Under the pieces are notes generated by a model. It worked only from the letters and a program-made list of their open reading frames with translations. It did not search any database and was not told the origin of the DNA. The position numbers were made by a program, and so were the translations under genes. Below, one piece after another: positions 1 to 5,488 of a stretch of DNA of 5,867 bases (the first letter of the stretch is position 1; each line of letters opens with the position of its first letter). The DNA comes from Clostridia bacterium (lineage in GTDB: Bacteria; Bacillota_A; Clostridia; Christensenellales; Aristaeellaceae): contig JAGCIC010000037.1 of NCBI GenBank assembly GCA_017648805.1, positions 1-5,867 of the forward strand, given 5' to 3'.

Positions 1-1472
1 ATTGCGGGGTCTTTAAGGAACACGCGCGCTATGGACAGGCGCTGCTTCTGGCCGCCGGAGAGCTTTACGCCCCTCTCGCCTATCTCGGTGTCGTAGCCCT
101 TTTCCAGCGTCATGATATAGTCGTGTATGTTCGCGCGCTTCGCCGCTTCCCGGATCTCTTCGTCCGTGGCGCCGGGACGGCCGTAAAGTATGTTCTCCTT
201 TATGGTGCCCACGAACAGGAATACGTCCTGCTGCACGATGCCGATGCTCCTGCGCACGGATTCCAGCGTGAGCTCGCGGATGTCCTGCCCGTCGATCAGA
301 ATGCTGCCGCAGTCGTCCCTTAACTTGTAGAAGTTGGGCAGCAGGTGGCAGATGGTGGTCTTGCCGCCGCCGCTGGGGCCTACCAGCGCCAGTTTCTTGC
401 CTACGGGCAGCTTGAGGGACACGTCGTTCAGCACGGGCTGGGTCTCGTCGTAGGAATAAGTCACGTGTTTGAACTCGATCTCGCCCTTCACGTCGTTCAG
501 CTCGTGGGCGTCGGGGCGGTCGGCTTCGGGCTGCTCGTCCATGATCTCCAGGAAGCGCTTAAAGCCGCTGACACCGTTCTGGAACTGCTCCATGAAGTTG
601 ATAAGGGTGTTCACGGGGTTTATGAACAGGTTTACGGAGACGATGAACGTGGAATAGTCGCCGAAGGTGATCTCGTCCGCGTAAAGGAACAGGCCGCCCG
701 CGATCAGGATGATCACGTTGAACACGTCGGTCACGAAGCTGGTGGAGGAAAAGAACTTGGCCATGGCGTTGTAGGTGGCCTTGCTGGCCGCCACGAACTC
801 CTTGTCGCCCACGGCGAACTTTTCTATCTCCAGCTGGCTGTTGGTGTACGCCTTGGTGACCCTTATGCCGGTCACGGAGCTTTCCACCGCCGCGTTTATC
901 GTGGCGTTGGACTTGCGCCTCGCGTCGAACGCCTGGCGCATGGGTTTGCGGAAGTGCAGCGTCACGAACACCAGCAGCGGCACGCAGGCGAACACTATGA
1001 GCGTCAGGTACGGGTTGATGCTCATCAGGTAGCTGAAGGACAGGATTATCATAACGCTGCTTATGAGCAGGTTTTCCGGGCCGTGGTGCGCAAGCTCGCA
1101 CACCTCGAACAGATCGCCGGTCATGCGCGCCATTATGCGCCCCGTCTCGTGGTTGTCGTAGTAAGAAAACGGCAGCTTCTCCAGGTGGGCGAACAGATCC
1201 CTGCGCATTTTGCTCTGCATCCCGACGCCGATCAGGTGGCCGTAATACTGCACGAAGAATCTGAGCAGCATCCTCACCGCGTACAGCGCCAGCACCGCCA
1301 GACCCGCGATGACGATGGTGGAGTACATCTTTTCGGGAATGTAAGTGTTCAGCATGCTGCGGGTGATTATGGGGTACACCATGCCGATCACGGAGATCAG
1401 CAGGCTGGCCAGCAGGTCCATTATCAGCAGCTTTTTGTGGGGTCTGTAGTAGGCTATGAAACGCTTAAGCAT
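1..1472 (-). CDS. ABC exporter half-transporter (fused membrane + ATPase), 3' end missing
   Basis: Partial gene: 490 residues are readable from the ATG at 1472 to the window edge, with no stop. Such proteins usually have about 580 residues, so roughly 90 are missing. Residues 1-300 form the type-1 exporter membrane domain, with hydrophobic segments near 17-39, 53-75, 132-152, 155-173, 246-264 and 272-292. Residues 330-490 are the ATPase: an aromatic A-loop (Y339/Y341), Walker A GPSGGGKTT at 365-373, Q-loop QQDVF at 414-418, and signature LSGGQ at 471-475. Walker B and the H-switch lie outside the window. The start is supported by AAGGAGAA just upstream. Family knowledge: MdlB/MsbA-like exporters pump lipids, drugs or peptides out of the cell as dimers, often with a partner half encoded next door. 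The substrate cannot be read from sequence. The gene has its own promoter and operator-like repeat. Confidence 0.95.
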   Translation of the reverse strand, partial: MLKRFIAYYRPHKKLLIMDLLASLLISVIGMVYPIITRSMLNTYIPEKMYSTIVIAGLAVLALYAVRMLLRFFVQYYGHLIGVGMQSKMRRDLFAHLEKLPFSYYDNHETGRIMARMTGDLFEVCELAHHGPENLLISSVMIILSFSYLMSINPYLTLIVFACVPLLVFVTLHFRKPMRQAFDARRKSNATINAAVESSVTGIRVTKAYTNSQLEIEKFAVGDKEFVAASKATYNAMAKFFSSTSFVTDVFNVIILIAGGLFLYADEITFGDYSTFIVSVNLFINPVNTLINFMEQFQNGVSGFKRFLEIMDEQPEADRPDAHELNDVKGEIEFKHVTYSYDETQPVLNDVSLKLPVGKKLALVGPSGGGKTTICHLLPNFYKLRDDCGSILIDGQDIRELTLESVRRSIGIVQQDVFLFVGTIKENILYGRPGATDEEIREAAKRANIHDYIMTLEKGYDTEIGERGVKLSGGQKQRLSIARVFLKDPA

Positions 1473-1475
1473 AGG

Positions 1476-1483
1476 TTCTCCTT
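1476..1483 (-). promoter_or_regulatory. Ribosome binding site of the ABC exporter gene
   Basis: The minus strand reads AAGGAGAA ending 3 bases before the ATG at 1472. It fixes the start codon of the exporter. Confidence 0.75.
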
Positions 1484-1499
1484 GTACTCGTTCCGCCCG

Positions 1500-1522
1500 C
1501 CGCGCGGCATACGCCTGCGCGG
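1500..1522 (-). other. GC-rich hairpin in the exporter mRNA leader, just before the ribosome binding site
   Basis: CCGCGCGGC (1500-1508) pairs with GCC-T-GCGCGG (1513-1522), giving nine GC pairs with one bulged base and a four-base loop. It lies in the predicted leader, about 17 bases upstream of the ribosome binding site. No U-run follows on the minus strand, so it is not an ordinary terminator. It could affect translation or mRNA stability, or simply reflect GC-rich sequence. Confidence 0.35.
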
Positions 1523-1533
1523 GCACGATCGCG

Positions 1534-1562
1534 TCCGATAAGGGCTTTGCCCTTTGTTCGGA
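1534..1562 (-). other. Two-part hairpin early in the exporter mRNA leader
   Basis: Outer arms TCCGA (1534-1538) and TCGGA (1558-1562) enclose inner arms AGGGC (1541-1545) and GCCCT (1549-1553) around a TTT loop. It starts about 14 bases after the predicted transcription start. No function is recognised. Confidence 0.4.
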
Positions 1563-1570
1563 TAAAATAG

Positions 1571-1601
1571 TTGCGTGTTGCAATTATATCACAACACGCA
1601 A
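1571..1601. promoter_or_regulatory. Perfect 10+10 inverted repeat across the exporter promoter: likely operator
   Basis: TTGCGTGTTG (1571-1580) and its exact reverse complement CAACACGCAA (1592-1601) flank an 11-base AT-rich spacer. The spacer contains the -10 box, one arm covers the predicted start of transcription, and the other lies in the -35/-10 spacer. A bound repressor would block RNA polymerase. Within it, ATAGTTGC-N5-GCAATTAT (1567-1587) is also nearly palindromic, a shape typical of MarR-family operators. That family guess is inference; no regulator gene of this type is in the window. Confidence 0.65.
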
Positions 1602-1611
1602 TACTATTCAA
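1583..1611 (-). promoter_or_regulatory. Sigma-A promoter of the ABC exporter gene
   Basis: On the minus strand, TTGAAT (1611-1606) and a perfect TATAAT (1588-1583) are separated by 17 bases, the optimal spacing. The predicted start is near 1576, giving a leader of about 105 bases. It shows the exporter can be transcribed independently of the TIM barrel gene upstream. Confidence 0.8.
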
Positions 1612-1663
1612 CCGTTTGGAGCGGTTTTTTGAAAGCATATTTGCAGCGCTGCGCGTCCCCGGT

Positions 1664-2596
1664 TTACGCTTCGGGCGCCTCCACGCGTTTTGCGAAATAC
1701 TCCGCCACCTTCATGGACAGGCGGTAGGCGTCCGTCATTAGTTCCCCGGGATAGAGCCACTGCATGGTGCCGATCTCCAGGGTCATCGCGCCTTTGTAGT
1801 CGATCGCCCTTAAGCCCTTTATGAACCTTTCCCAGTCCAGTACGCCCATATAGGGCGCCACGTGCCTGTCGTCCATGCCGTCGTTGTCGTGCACGTGCAG
1901 CGCCACCACCCGGTCTCCCAGCACCTTCAGGGCGGAATACACGTCCTGGCCTATCAGCAGGCCGTGGCCGGTGTCGTAGCAGAAGCCGAAGCGCGTCTCA
2001 CCCGCAATGTCGTTCAGTTCGTCCACGTACGCCGCCGCCTCCATGGGATCCTGGCAGATCGCCGCGTAGATCTTGCGGCCTTTGTTCACGAACATGTTCT
2101 CAAGGCACACGATCACGTCGTACTTCTTAGCGTCCTCGATCAGGGCGGAATAGAAGCGGATGTTCAGGTCCCACTCGTCGTCCGCCTCCAGCCTGCCGTC
2201 GTAGCCCGGGAAAGCGGGATGCACTATGAGCAGGCGGCAGTCCATCATCTTGAGCACCGGGAAGCACTTTTTGATCGCTTCCAGCGCGAAGGCGTTGGTG
2301 TTTTCGCTGTTCTCTATCTTGGTGTCTATCCAGGACGGGAAGGGCGCGTGCGCCTGGTGGATCTTTATGCCGTACTTGTCGGCGGCTTCCTTGAAGGGGC
2401 GGAAGAACTCGGTTATCTCCTCCTGCGGACGGGTAAAGATGTTGCCCTCCGTGTCGCCCCGGCGGAATTTCCAGATGTTGCAGTACCAGTCAAAGCCGAA
2501 ATCCACGCAGTTCATGCCTGCGTCGCGGAACATTTTGAAGCCCCCGTCGATCCCCAGCTTTTCGAAAGCGGATGCAGTGCTGGCTCCTATAAGCAT
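1664..2596 (-). CDS. Xylose-isomerase-like TIM barrel protein (sugar or sugar-phosphate isomerase/epimerase family)
   Basis: 310 residues, complete, a normal length for the family (AP_endonuc_2 / xylose isomerase-like barrel). Likely divalent-metal and substrate ligands are visible at the ends of barrel strands: H80/H83 in IHQAHAPF, H126 in IVHPAF, E166 in CLENMF, D208 and H211 in CYDTGHG, H234/H236 in LHVHDND, and E274 in LEIG. These fit the Glu-Asp-His-Glu metal site of epimerases such as D-psicose 3-epimerase or IolE-like enzymes. No signal peptide, so cytoplasmic. Members isomerise or epimerise sugars, inositol derivatives or hydroxypyruvate; the exact substrate cannot be told. The start is fixed by AGGAGG nine bases before the ATG. 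It lies 85 bases after the XRE gene on the same strand with no clear promoter between, so co-transcription is likely. No sugar kinase or transporter adjoins it. Confidence 0.92.
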   Translation of the reverse strand: MLIGASTASAFEKLGIDGGFKMFRDAGMNCVDFGFDWYCNIWKFRRGDTEGNIFTRPQEEITEFFRPFKEAADKYGIKIHQAHAPFPSWIDTKIENSENTNAFALEAIKKCFPVLKMMDCRLLIVHPAFPGYDGRLEADDEWDLNIRFYSALIEDAKKYDVIVCLENMFVNKGRKIYAAICQDPMEAAAYVDELNDIAGETRFGFCYDTGHGLLIGQDVYSALKVLGDRVVALHVHDNDGMDDRHVAPYMGVLDWERFIKGLRAIDYKGAMTLEIGTMQWLYPGELMTDAYRLSMKVAEYFAKRVEAPEA

Positions 2597-2605
2597 ATCG
2601 TGTTT

Positions 2606-2611
2606 CCTCCT
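2606..2611 (-). promoter_or_regulatory. Ribosome binding site of the TIM barrel gene
   Basis: A perfect AGGAGG on the minus strand, 9 bases upstream of the ATG at 2596. Confidence 0.8.
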
Positions 2612-2638
2612 GTTTTTTATTGTCGGTGTTTATATGCA

Positions 2639-2656
2639 CAGGAAAAACGTTTCCTG
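2639..2656 (-). other. Hairpin between the XRE and TIM barrel genes
   Basis: CAGGAAA (2639-2645) and TTTCCTG (2650-2656) are exact reverse complements around a four-base loop. No U-run follows on the minus strand, so it is at best a weak or processing signal rather than a terminator. The gap otherwise holds only a TATAAA-like box with no matching -35. Confidence 0.4.
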
Positions 2657-2681
2657 CGGTTTGCCTGCGGGCTACTAAGCG

Positions 2682-3281
2682 CTATTTCGACCTGTGTATG
2701 AGTATGAAACCGCACACGGCTATCGCCGCCAGCTGCAGCACGCCTCCCCCCGCGTATACGAACGCGGGATTCAGCTTGCCGAAGCACAGCTGCACGCTCA
2801 GGCAGGCCGTCCACAGGGCCGCGGAAAGCGCTCCGAACGCCCAGGCGTAGTCCTTCCACACCAGGAACGCCGCGCCGCACAGCGCGAACATCACCGGCAG
2901 CGCCACTATGAACGCCAGCCACGCGCCCTGCGCCGCGGGGAACACCGCCCTTATAAGTATGTACGCCGCCAGAGCGCTTATCATCACTATCGCCGCCATG
3001 GTCAGAAGCACCGCGGCGTGGCGGATCAGGGGATTTTTTCCGGGTTTTTTCGCTTCGGGCTTGATGCCCAGCAGCTCGTCCGGCGTCTTGCCGTAGAGTT
3101 CGCCCAGCTTTATCAGCACGCCCACGTCCGGCACGCCTTCGCCTCTCTCCCATTTGGACACGGACTTGTCGGAATAATTCATTTTTTCGCCCAGCTCGGT
3201 CTGGGTCAGTCCTTTGTTTTTACGGCCCTCGGCCAGGTTTTTCGCCAGAGTCTCTCTCCACTCTTCACGGTTATTTTCCAT
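2682..3281 (-). CDS. XRE-family HTH regulator with four C-terminal membrane helices
   Basis: 199 residues, complete. Residues 11-72 are a Cro/C1-type helix-turn-helix domain: LTQTELGEKM (25-34) and SDKSVSKWERGEG (37-49) form the two key helices, and VPDVGVLIKLGELYGKTPDELLG is the usual ending. A Lys/Pro-rich linker (73-86) leads to four hydrophobic segments near 88-111, 118-141, 144-166 and 172-195. The protein is thus a DNA-binding domain tethered to the membrane, a known but poorly characterised Bacillota architecture. The start is supported by AAAGGAGGG a few bases upstream. It has its own TATAAT promoter with paired palindromes just downstream, which suggests autoregulation. The divergent SGNH hydrolase gene is the nearest other candidate target. 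The signal sensed by the membrane part is unknown. Confidence 0.92.
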   Translation of the reverse strand: MENNREEWRETLAKNLAEGRKNKGLTQTELGEKMNYSDKSVSKWERGEGVPDVGVLIKLGELYGKTPDELLGIKPEAKKPGKNPLIRHAAVLLTMAAIVMISALAAYILIRAVFPAAQGAWLAFIVALPVMFALCGAAFLVWKDYAWAFGALSAALWTACLSVQLCFGKLNPAFVYAGGGVLQLAAIAVCGFILIHRSK

Positions 3282-3301
3282 TTAAGCCCTCCTTTGGGCG
3301 C

Positions 3302-3316
3302 TCTACTGTGGGTAGA
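3302..3316. promoter_or_regulatory. Palindromic operator candidate, copy 1
   Basis: TCTAC-TGTGG-GTAGA is a perfect 5+5 inverted repeat in the XRE gene leader. Its reverse complement matches copy 2 (3333-3347) at 13 of 15 bases. Centres are 31 bases apart, close to three DNA turns, so bound dimers would sit on one face. Confidence 0.6.
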
Positions 3317-3332
3317 ACAGGTTTTTTGGCGG

Positions 3333-3347
3333 TCTATCCATAGTAGA
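3333..3347. promoter_or_regulatory. Palindromic operator candidate, copy 2, at the XRE transcription start
   Basis: TCTATCCATAGTAGA has TCTA/TAGA ends and differs from the reverse complement of copy 1 only by two C/T changes. It lies about 10 bases downstream of the -10 box, over the predicted start of transcription. Flanking GGCGG (3328-3332) and CCGCC (3349-3353) extend it into a longer inverted repeat that could also fold as an RNA hairpin at the 5' end of the transcript. Confidence 0.6.
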
Positions 3348-3356
3348 ACCGCCTCT

Positions 3357-3384
3357 ATTATACCCCAAATCCGCCCGTTTTCAA
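3357..3384 (-). promoter_or_regulatory. Sigma-A promoter of the XRE regulator gene
   Basis: The minus strand has TTGAAA (3384-3379), a 16-base spacer and a perfect TATAAT (3362-3357). Predicted start is near 3350, giving a leader of about 70 bases that contains both operator copies. The TIM barrel gene probably depends on it too. Confidence 0.8.
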
Positions 3385-3442
3385 GTAATTTTTCTTCCGC
3401 CGCGGTTTTTTGGACAGTAGAATTTCCCGGCGCCGCAATAGC

Positions 3443-3471
3443 GTGACAAAGCCGCGCGCATGATGTAATAT
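3443..3471 (+). promoter_or_regulatory. Probable promoter of the SGNH hydrolase gene
   Basis: GTGACA (3443-3448, 5 of 6 matches to the -35 consensus), a 17-base spacer and TAATAT (3466-3471, 4 of 6). An alternative -10, TATTAT, overlaps at 3469. Predicted start is near 3478, about 50 bases before the ATG. It points away from the XRE promoter, with roughly 60 bases between the two -35 boxes. Confidence 0.6.
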
Positions 3472-3518
3472 TATACACAAGATGAGCGTGTAACGCAAAT
3501 CACCAACAAGCCGCGAAC

Positions 3519-3524
3519 GGAGGA
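3519..3524 (+). promoter_or_regulatory. Ribosome binding site of the SGNH hydrolase gene
   Basis: GGAGGA four bases before the ATG at 3529. It fixes the start, and the following residues enter directly into the first catalytic block. Confidence 0.75.
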
Positions 3525-3528
3525 AGCA

Positions 3529-4203
3529 ATGGGAAAGCTTATCACTATACTGGGAGATTCCATCGCCCGGGGGCTAATGTACGACTCCGCCGCCTCCCGC
3601 TATACCGTCTATCCCGACACGTACGCCTCAAAGCTCAAAAGCCTGGGCTACAGCCTTAAGAACCTGGCGCGGGTGGGCGGCACCATAGACAACGCGCTGG
3701 AGATGTTCGAAAAGTGCGAAAAACAGCCCGGCGGACGGCTGGCCATCGAGCTGGGCGGCAACGATTCGGACCTTAACTGGAAGGAAGTGGCCGAAAACCC
3801 GGACATCTACCACGAGGCGAAGATCCCGCTTAAGGAATTCGGCGAGAAACTCAGAAAACTCATCTCCCTCGCCCGCACCGACGGCCTCAAACCCATAGTG
3901 GTAACGCCTCTGCCCGTAGTGGCCGAAAGGTACGTAAAGTGGATCTCACGGGGTCTGGACGCCGAAAAGATACTCAGGTACCTGGGCTCTTGCGAATACA
4001 TATACCGCTGGCAGGAAAGGTACGCCCTGGAGGCGCTCAAGACCGCGCTGGCCACCGATACCGAAGTGTTCGACCTGCGCAGCCAGTTTTTGTATCAGCG
4101 CGACTTCGCCGATTTCATGTGCGAGGACGGCATCCATCCCAACCCCGCCGGTCACGCTCTGATCGCCCGTGCGGTGGGCAGCTACGCGCTCGGCCGGGCG
4201 TAA
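3529..4203 (+). CDS. SGNH/GDSL-family hydrolase, probably cytoplasmic
   Basis: 224 residues, complete; about 200-230 is usual. All four SGNH blocks are visible: GDSI at 9-12 with nucleophile S11, the conserved glycine in VGG at 49-51, GGND at 76-79 with oxyanion N78, and DGIHPNPAGH at 200-209 with catalytic D200 and H203. The protein starts MGKLITILGDS with no signal peptide or membrane segment, so it should act inside the cell. Family members are esterases, lipases, thioesterases or carbohydrate deacetylases; the sequence does not decide among them. It is the only plus-strand gene, transcribed divergently from the XRE gene and ending in a strong terminator, so it is probably monocistronic. 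A region of about 80 residues between blocks III and V includes a charged, Tyr/Trp-containing helix (150-172) that may cap the active site (inference). Confidence 0.93.
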   Translation: MGKLITILGDSIARGLMYDSAASRYTVYPDTYASKLKSLGYSLKNLARVGGTIDNALEMFEKCEKQPGGRLAIELGGNDSDLNWKEVAENPDIYHEAKIPLKEFGEKLRKLISLARTDGLKPIVVTPLPVVAERYVKWISRGLDAEKILRYLGSCEYIYRWQERYALEALKTALATDTEVFDLRSQFLYQRDFADFMCEDGIHPNPAGHALIARAVGSYALGRA

Positions 4204-4234
4204 GCGCTTCGCCGCATCTCGCCCTTACAAAAAG

Positions 4235-4265
4235 AAAAGCCGGAACGCTCGCCGTTCCGGCTTTT
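4235..4265. terminator. Bidirectional intrinsic terminator between convergent genes
   Basis: AAAAGCCGGAACG (4235-4247) and its exact complement CGTTCCGGCTTTT (4253-4265) form a 13-base-pair stem with a five-base loop. It has a T-run on the plus strand and a T-rich tail on the minus strand. It sits 31 bases after the SGNH stop codon and 11 bases after the glycosidase stop codon, so it can end both transcripts. Confidence 0.92.
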
Positions 4266-4276
4266 TCCATTCATTC

Positions 4277-5482
4277 TTATTTCACGTAAAACACCGTGGG
4301 CAGACGCCTGGACACGTCGTAACGGTAGGCGTGATACACGCTCTGTCCGTTCAGGAACAGGCAGGTGGAGTGGCCTCCGTCCATGAGCCCCGCGTTCACG
4401 CAGCCCAGCTCCAGGAACAGGTCGATCATGTCATCGAAGGTCGCCCCCAGGCTGTCGGGCTGTCGTCCCTTTATCACCGCGAAATACACACTGCCGTCGG
4501 GAGCCTGGCCCAGCGCCGTGCGGGCGGAGTATAAGTAGCTGCGCTTTACGTCGGGTATCTGCCAGCGCTCGCCGTCCGCCAGAAGGCCCGACTGGAACGC
4601 CAGCGCGTCCCTCAGGTTCAATTCCTGCACTTCGGCTTCAGAAAACACGCCCACGTGCATTTTGTTGTCGGTGTCAAAGCCCGTGAGCACGCAGCACTCG
4701 GAGTTGTAGGGCTGGTTTTTGCGGCGGTAGTTGCCGTCGGTTATCACGCAGCCCAGCGGCACGGAGCCGTTTTTCATGTTGGTGCCGTCCACGAACGCGC
4801 CGCCGTTTATCACCGCCTGCGCGCCCAGCCTTTCGGCGAAGTCGTTCACCCTCCAGCCGTAGCCGGACTCGCTGAAGTACGTTATCGCGCCCGCCTTCAC
4901 CCGGGAAGGGTCGTTTATCTTAAGCACGAAGCCCCTGTAGGTCCTGCCGGTGATGGCGGACAGTTCCATGCCCTCCAGCGTGGGATTGAGTTCTTCCGCC
5001 GCCAGGCGATCGGCTTCCGAAGGCAGGCAGAACCAGTCAGTGATCATCCACTTCGGCGCTTCTTCGGTGCCCATGTTCTCGAAGCACAGGTGATACGCCA
5101 CGTCGAACTCCGCCTTATAGTTGCCGAAGCTCAGCGTCAGCTTGTTAAGGCAGCGGTAATCGCACTCGAAGGTGTTTTCGCCCGTTTGGACGTAGTTTTC
5201 CGTCACCTCTTCGGTCAGGTCGTTCTTTTTCGGCGCGTTCCACCAGCCGTAATCGTAGTTCAGGATCACGTTCCAGGCGGGAGAATCCTTGTCCACCACC
5301 CGCGCCGCCCAGTCCCGGTTGCGCTCGTTGGTGGCGTAATAGGTGAACAGGCGCATGGCGTACGTCACCTGCTCCTCATAAAGCGCTTTAAGGTCGGTCT
5401 CCTGCGTATCCGCCTCCTCGGACAGACAGCCGCAGCCTGCCAGCAGGACCAGTGCCAGCAGCAGAGAAATAAACTTCTTCAC
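4277..5482 (-). CDS. Phosphodiester glycosidase (NAGPA-family) lipoprotein
   Basis: 401 residues, complete, with a GTG start. Residues 1-17 are a lipoprotein signal: KK, a leucine-rich core, then lipobox LAGC with lipidated C17. Residues 20-165 form an N-terminal region I do not recognise. From about 170 to 401 is the NAGPA domain (phosphodiester glycosidase, named after the enzyme that uncovers mannose-6-phosphate): INGGAF at 225-230, SARTALGQ at 319-326, KGRQPDSLG at 338-346, the family signature LMDGGHST at 366-373, and RRLPTVFYV at 392-400. Bacterial relatives act on sugar phosphodiesters in the envelope or are linked to exopolysaccharide; the exact substrate is unknown. The protein should be anchored outside the membrane. 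The mature part has an unusual ten cysteines besides C17. The start is chosen because the signal peptide begins there and AGGAGG lies 11 bases upstream. It is the second gene of a tandem pair. Confidence 0.9.
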   Translation of the reverse strand: MKKFISLLLALVLLAGCGCLSEEADTQETDLKALYEEQVTYAMRLFTYYATNERNRDWAARVVDKDSPAWNVILNYDYGWWNAPKKNDLTEEVTENYVQTGENTFECDYRCLNKLTLSFGNYKAEFDVAYHLCFENMGTEEAPKWMITDWFCLPSEADRLAAEELNPTLEGMELSAITGRTYRGFVLKINDPSRVKAGAITYFSESGYGWRVNDFAERLGAQAVINGGAFVDGTNMKNGSVPLGCVITDGNYRRKNQPYNSECCVLTGFDTDNKMHVGVFSEAEVQELNLRDALAFQSGLLADGERWQIPDVKRSYLYSARTALGQAPDGSVYFAVIKGRQPDSLGATFDDMIDLFLELGCVNAGLMDGGHSTCLFLNGQSVYHAYRYDVSRRLPTVFYVK

Positions 5483-5488
5483 CTGTCT

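Noticed and set aside
345..1541. 398-codon plus-strand open frame opposite the ABC exporter
   Set aside because: It mirrors a gene with full ABC motifs. Its His/Val/Gln-rich product is typical of antisense frames in GC-rich genes, and it has no recognisable domain.
1610..1630. Hairpin AACCG/CGGTT followed by six T, looking like a terminator
   Set aside because: Stem of only 5 pairs with a 7-base loop, and the T-run is on the plus strand while both flanking genes are on the minus strand, so it has no gene to terminate.
1862..3446. Long plus-strand open frames (1862-2701 and 2694-3446) opposite the TIM barrel and XRE genes
   Set aside because: Antisense shadows; the opposite strands carry well-recognised families with good ribosome binding sites.
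3206..3478. 90-codon minus-strand open frame across the XRE start and divergent promoter
   Set aside because: It overlaps the XRE start in another frame and covers the promoter boxes and palindromes, with no ribosome binding site and no known domain.
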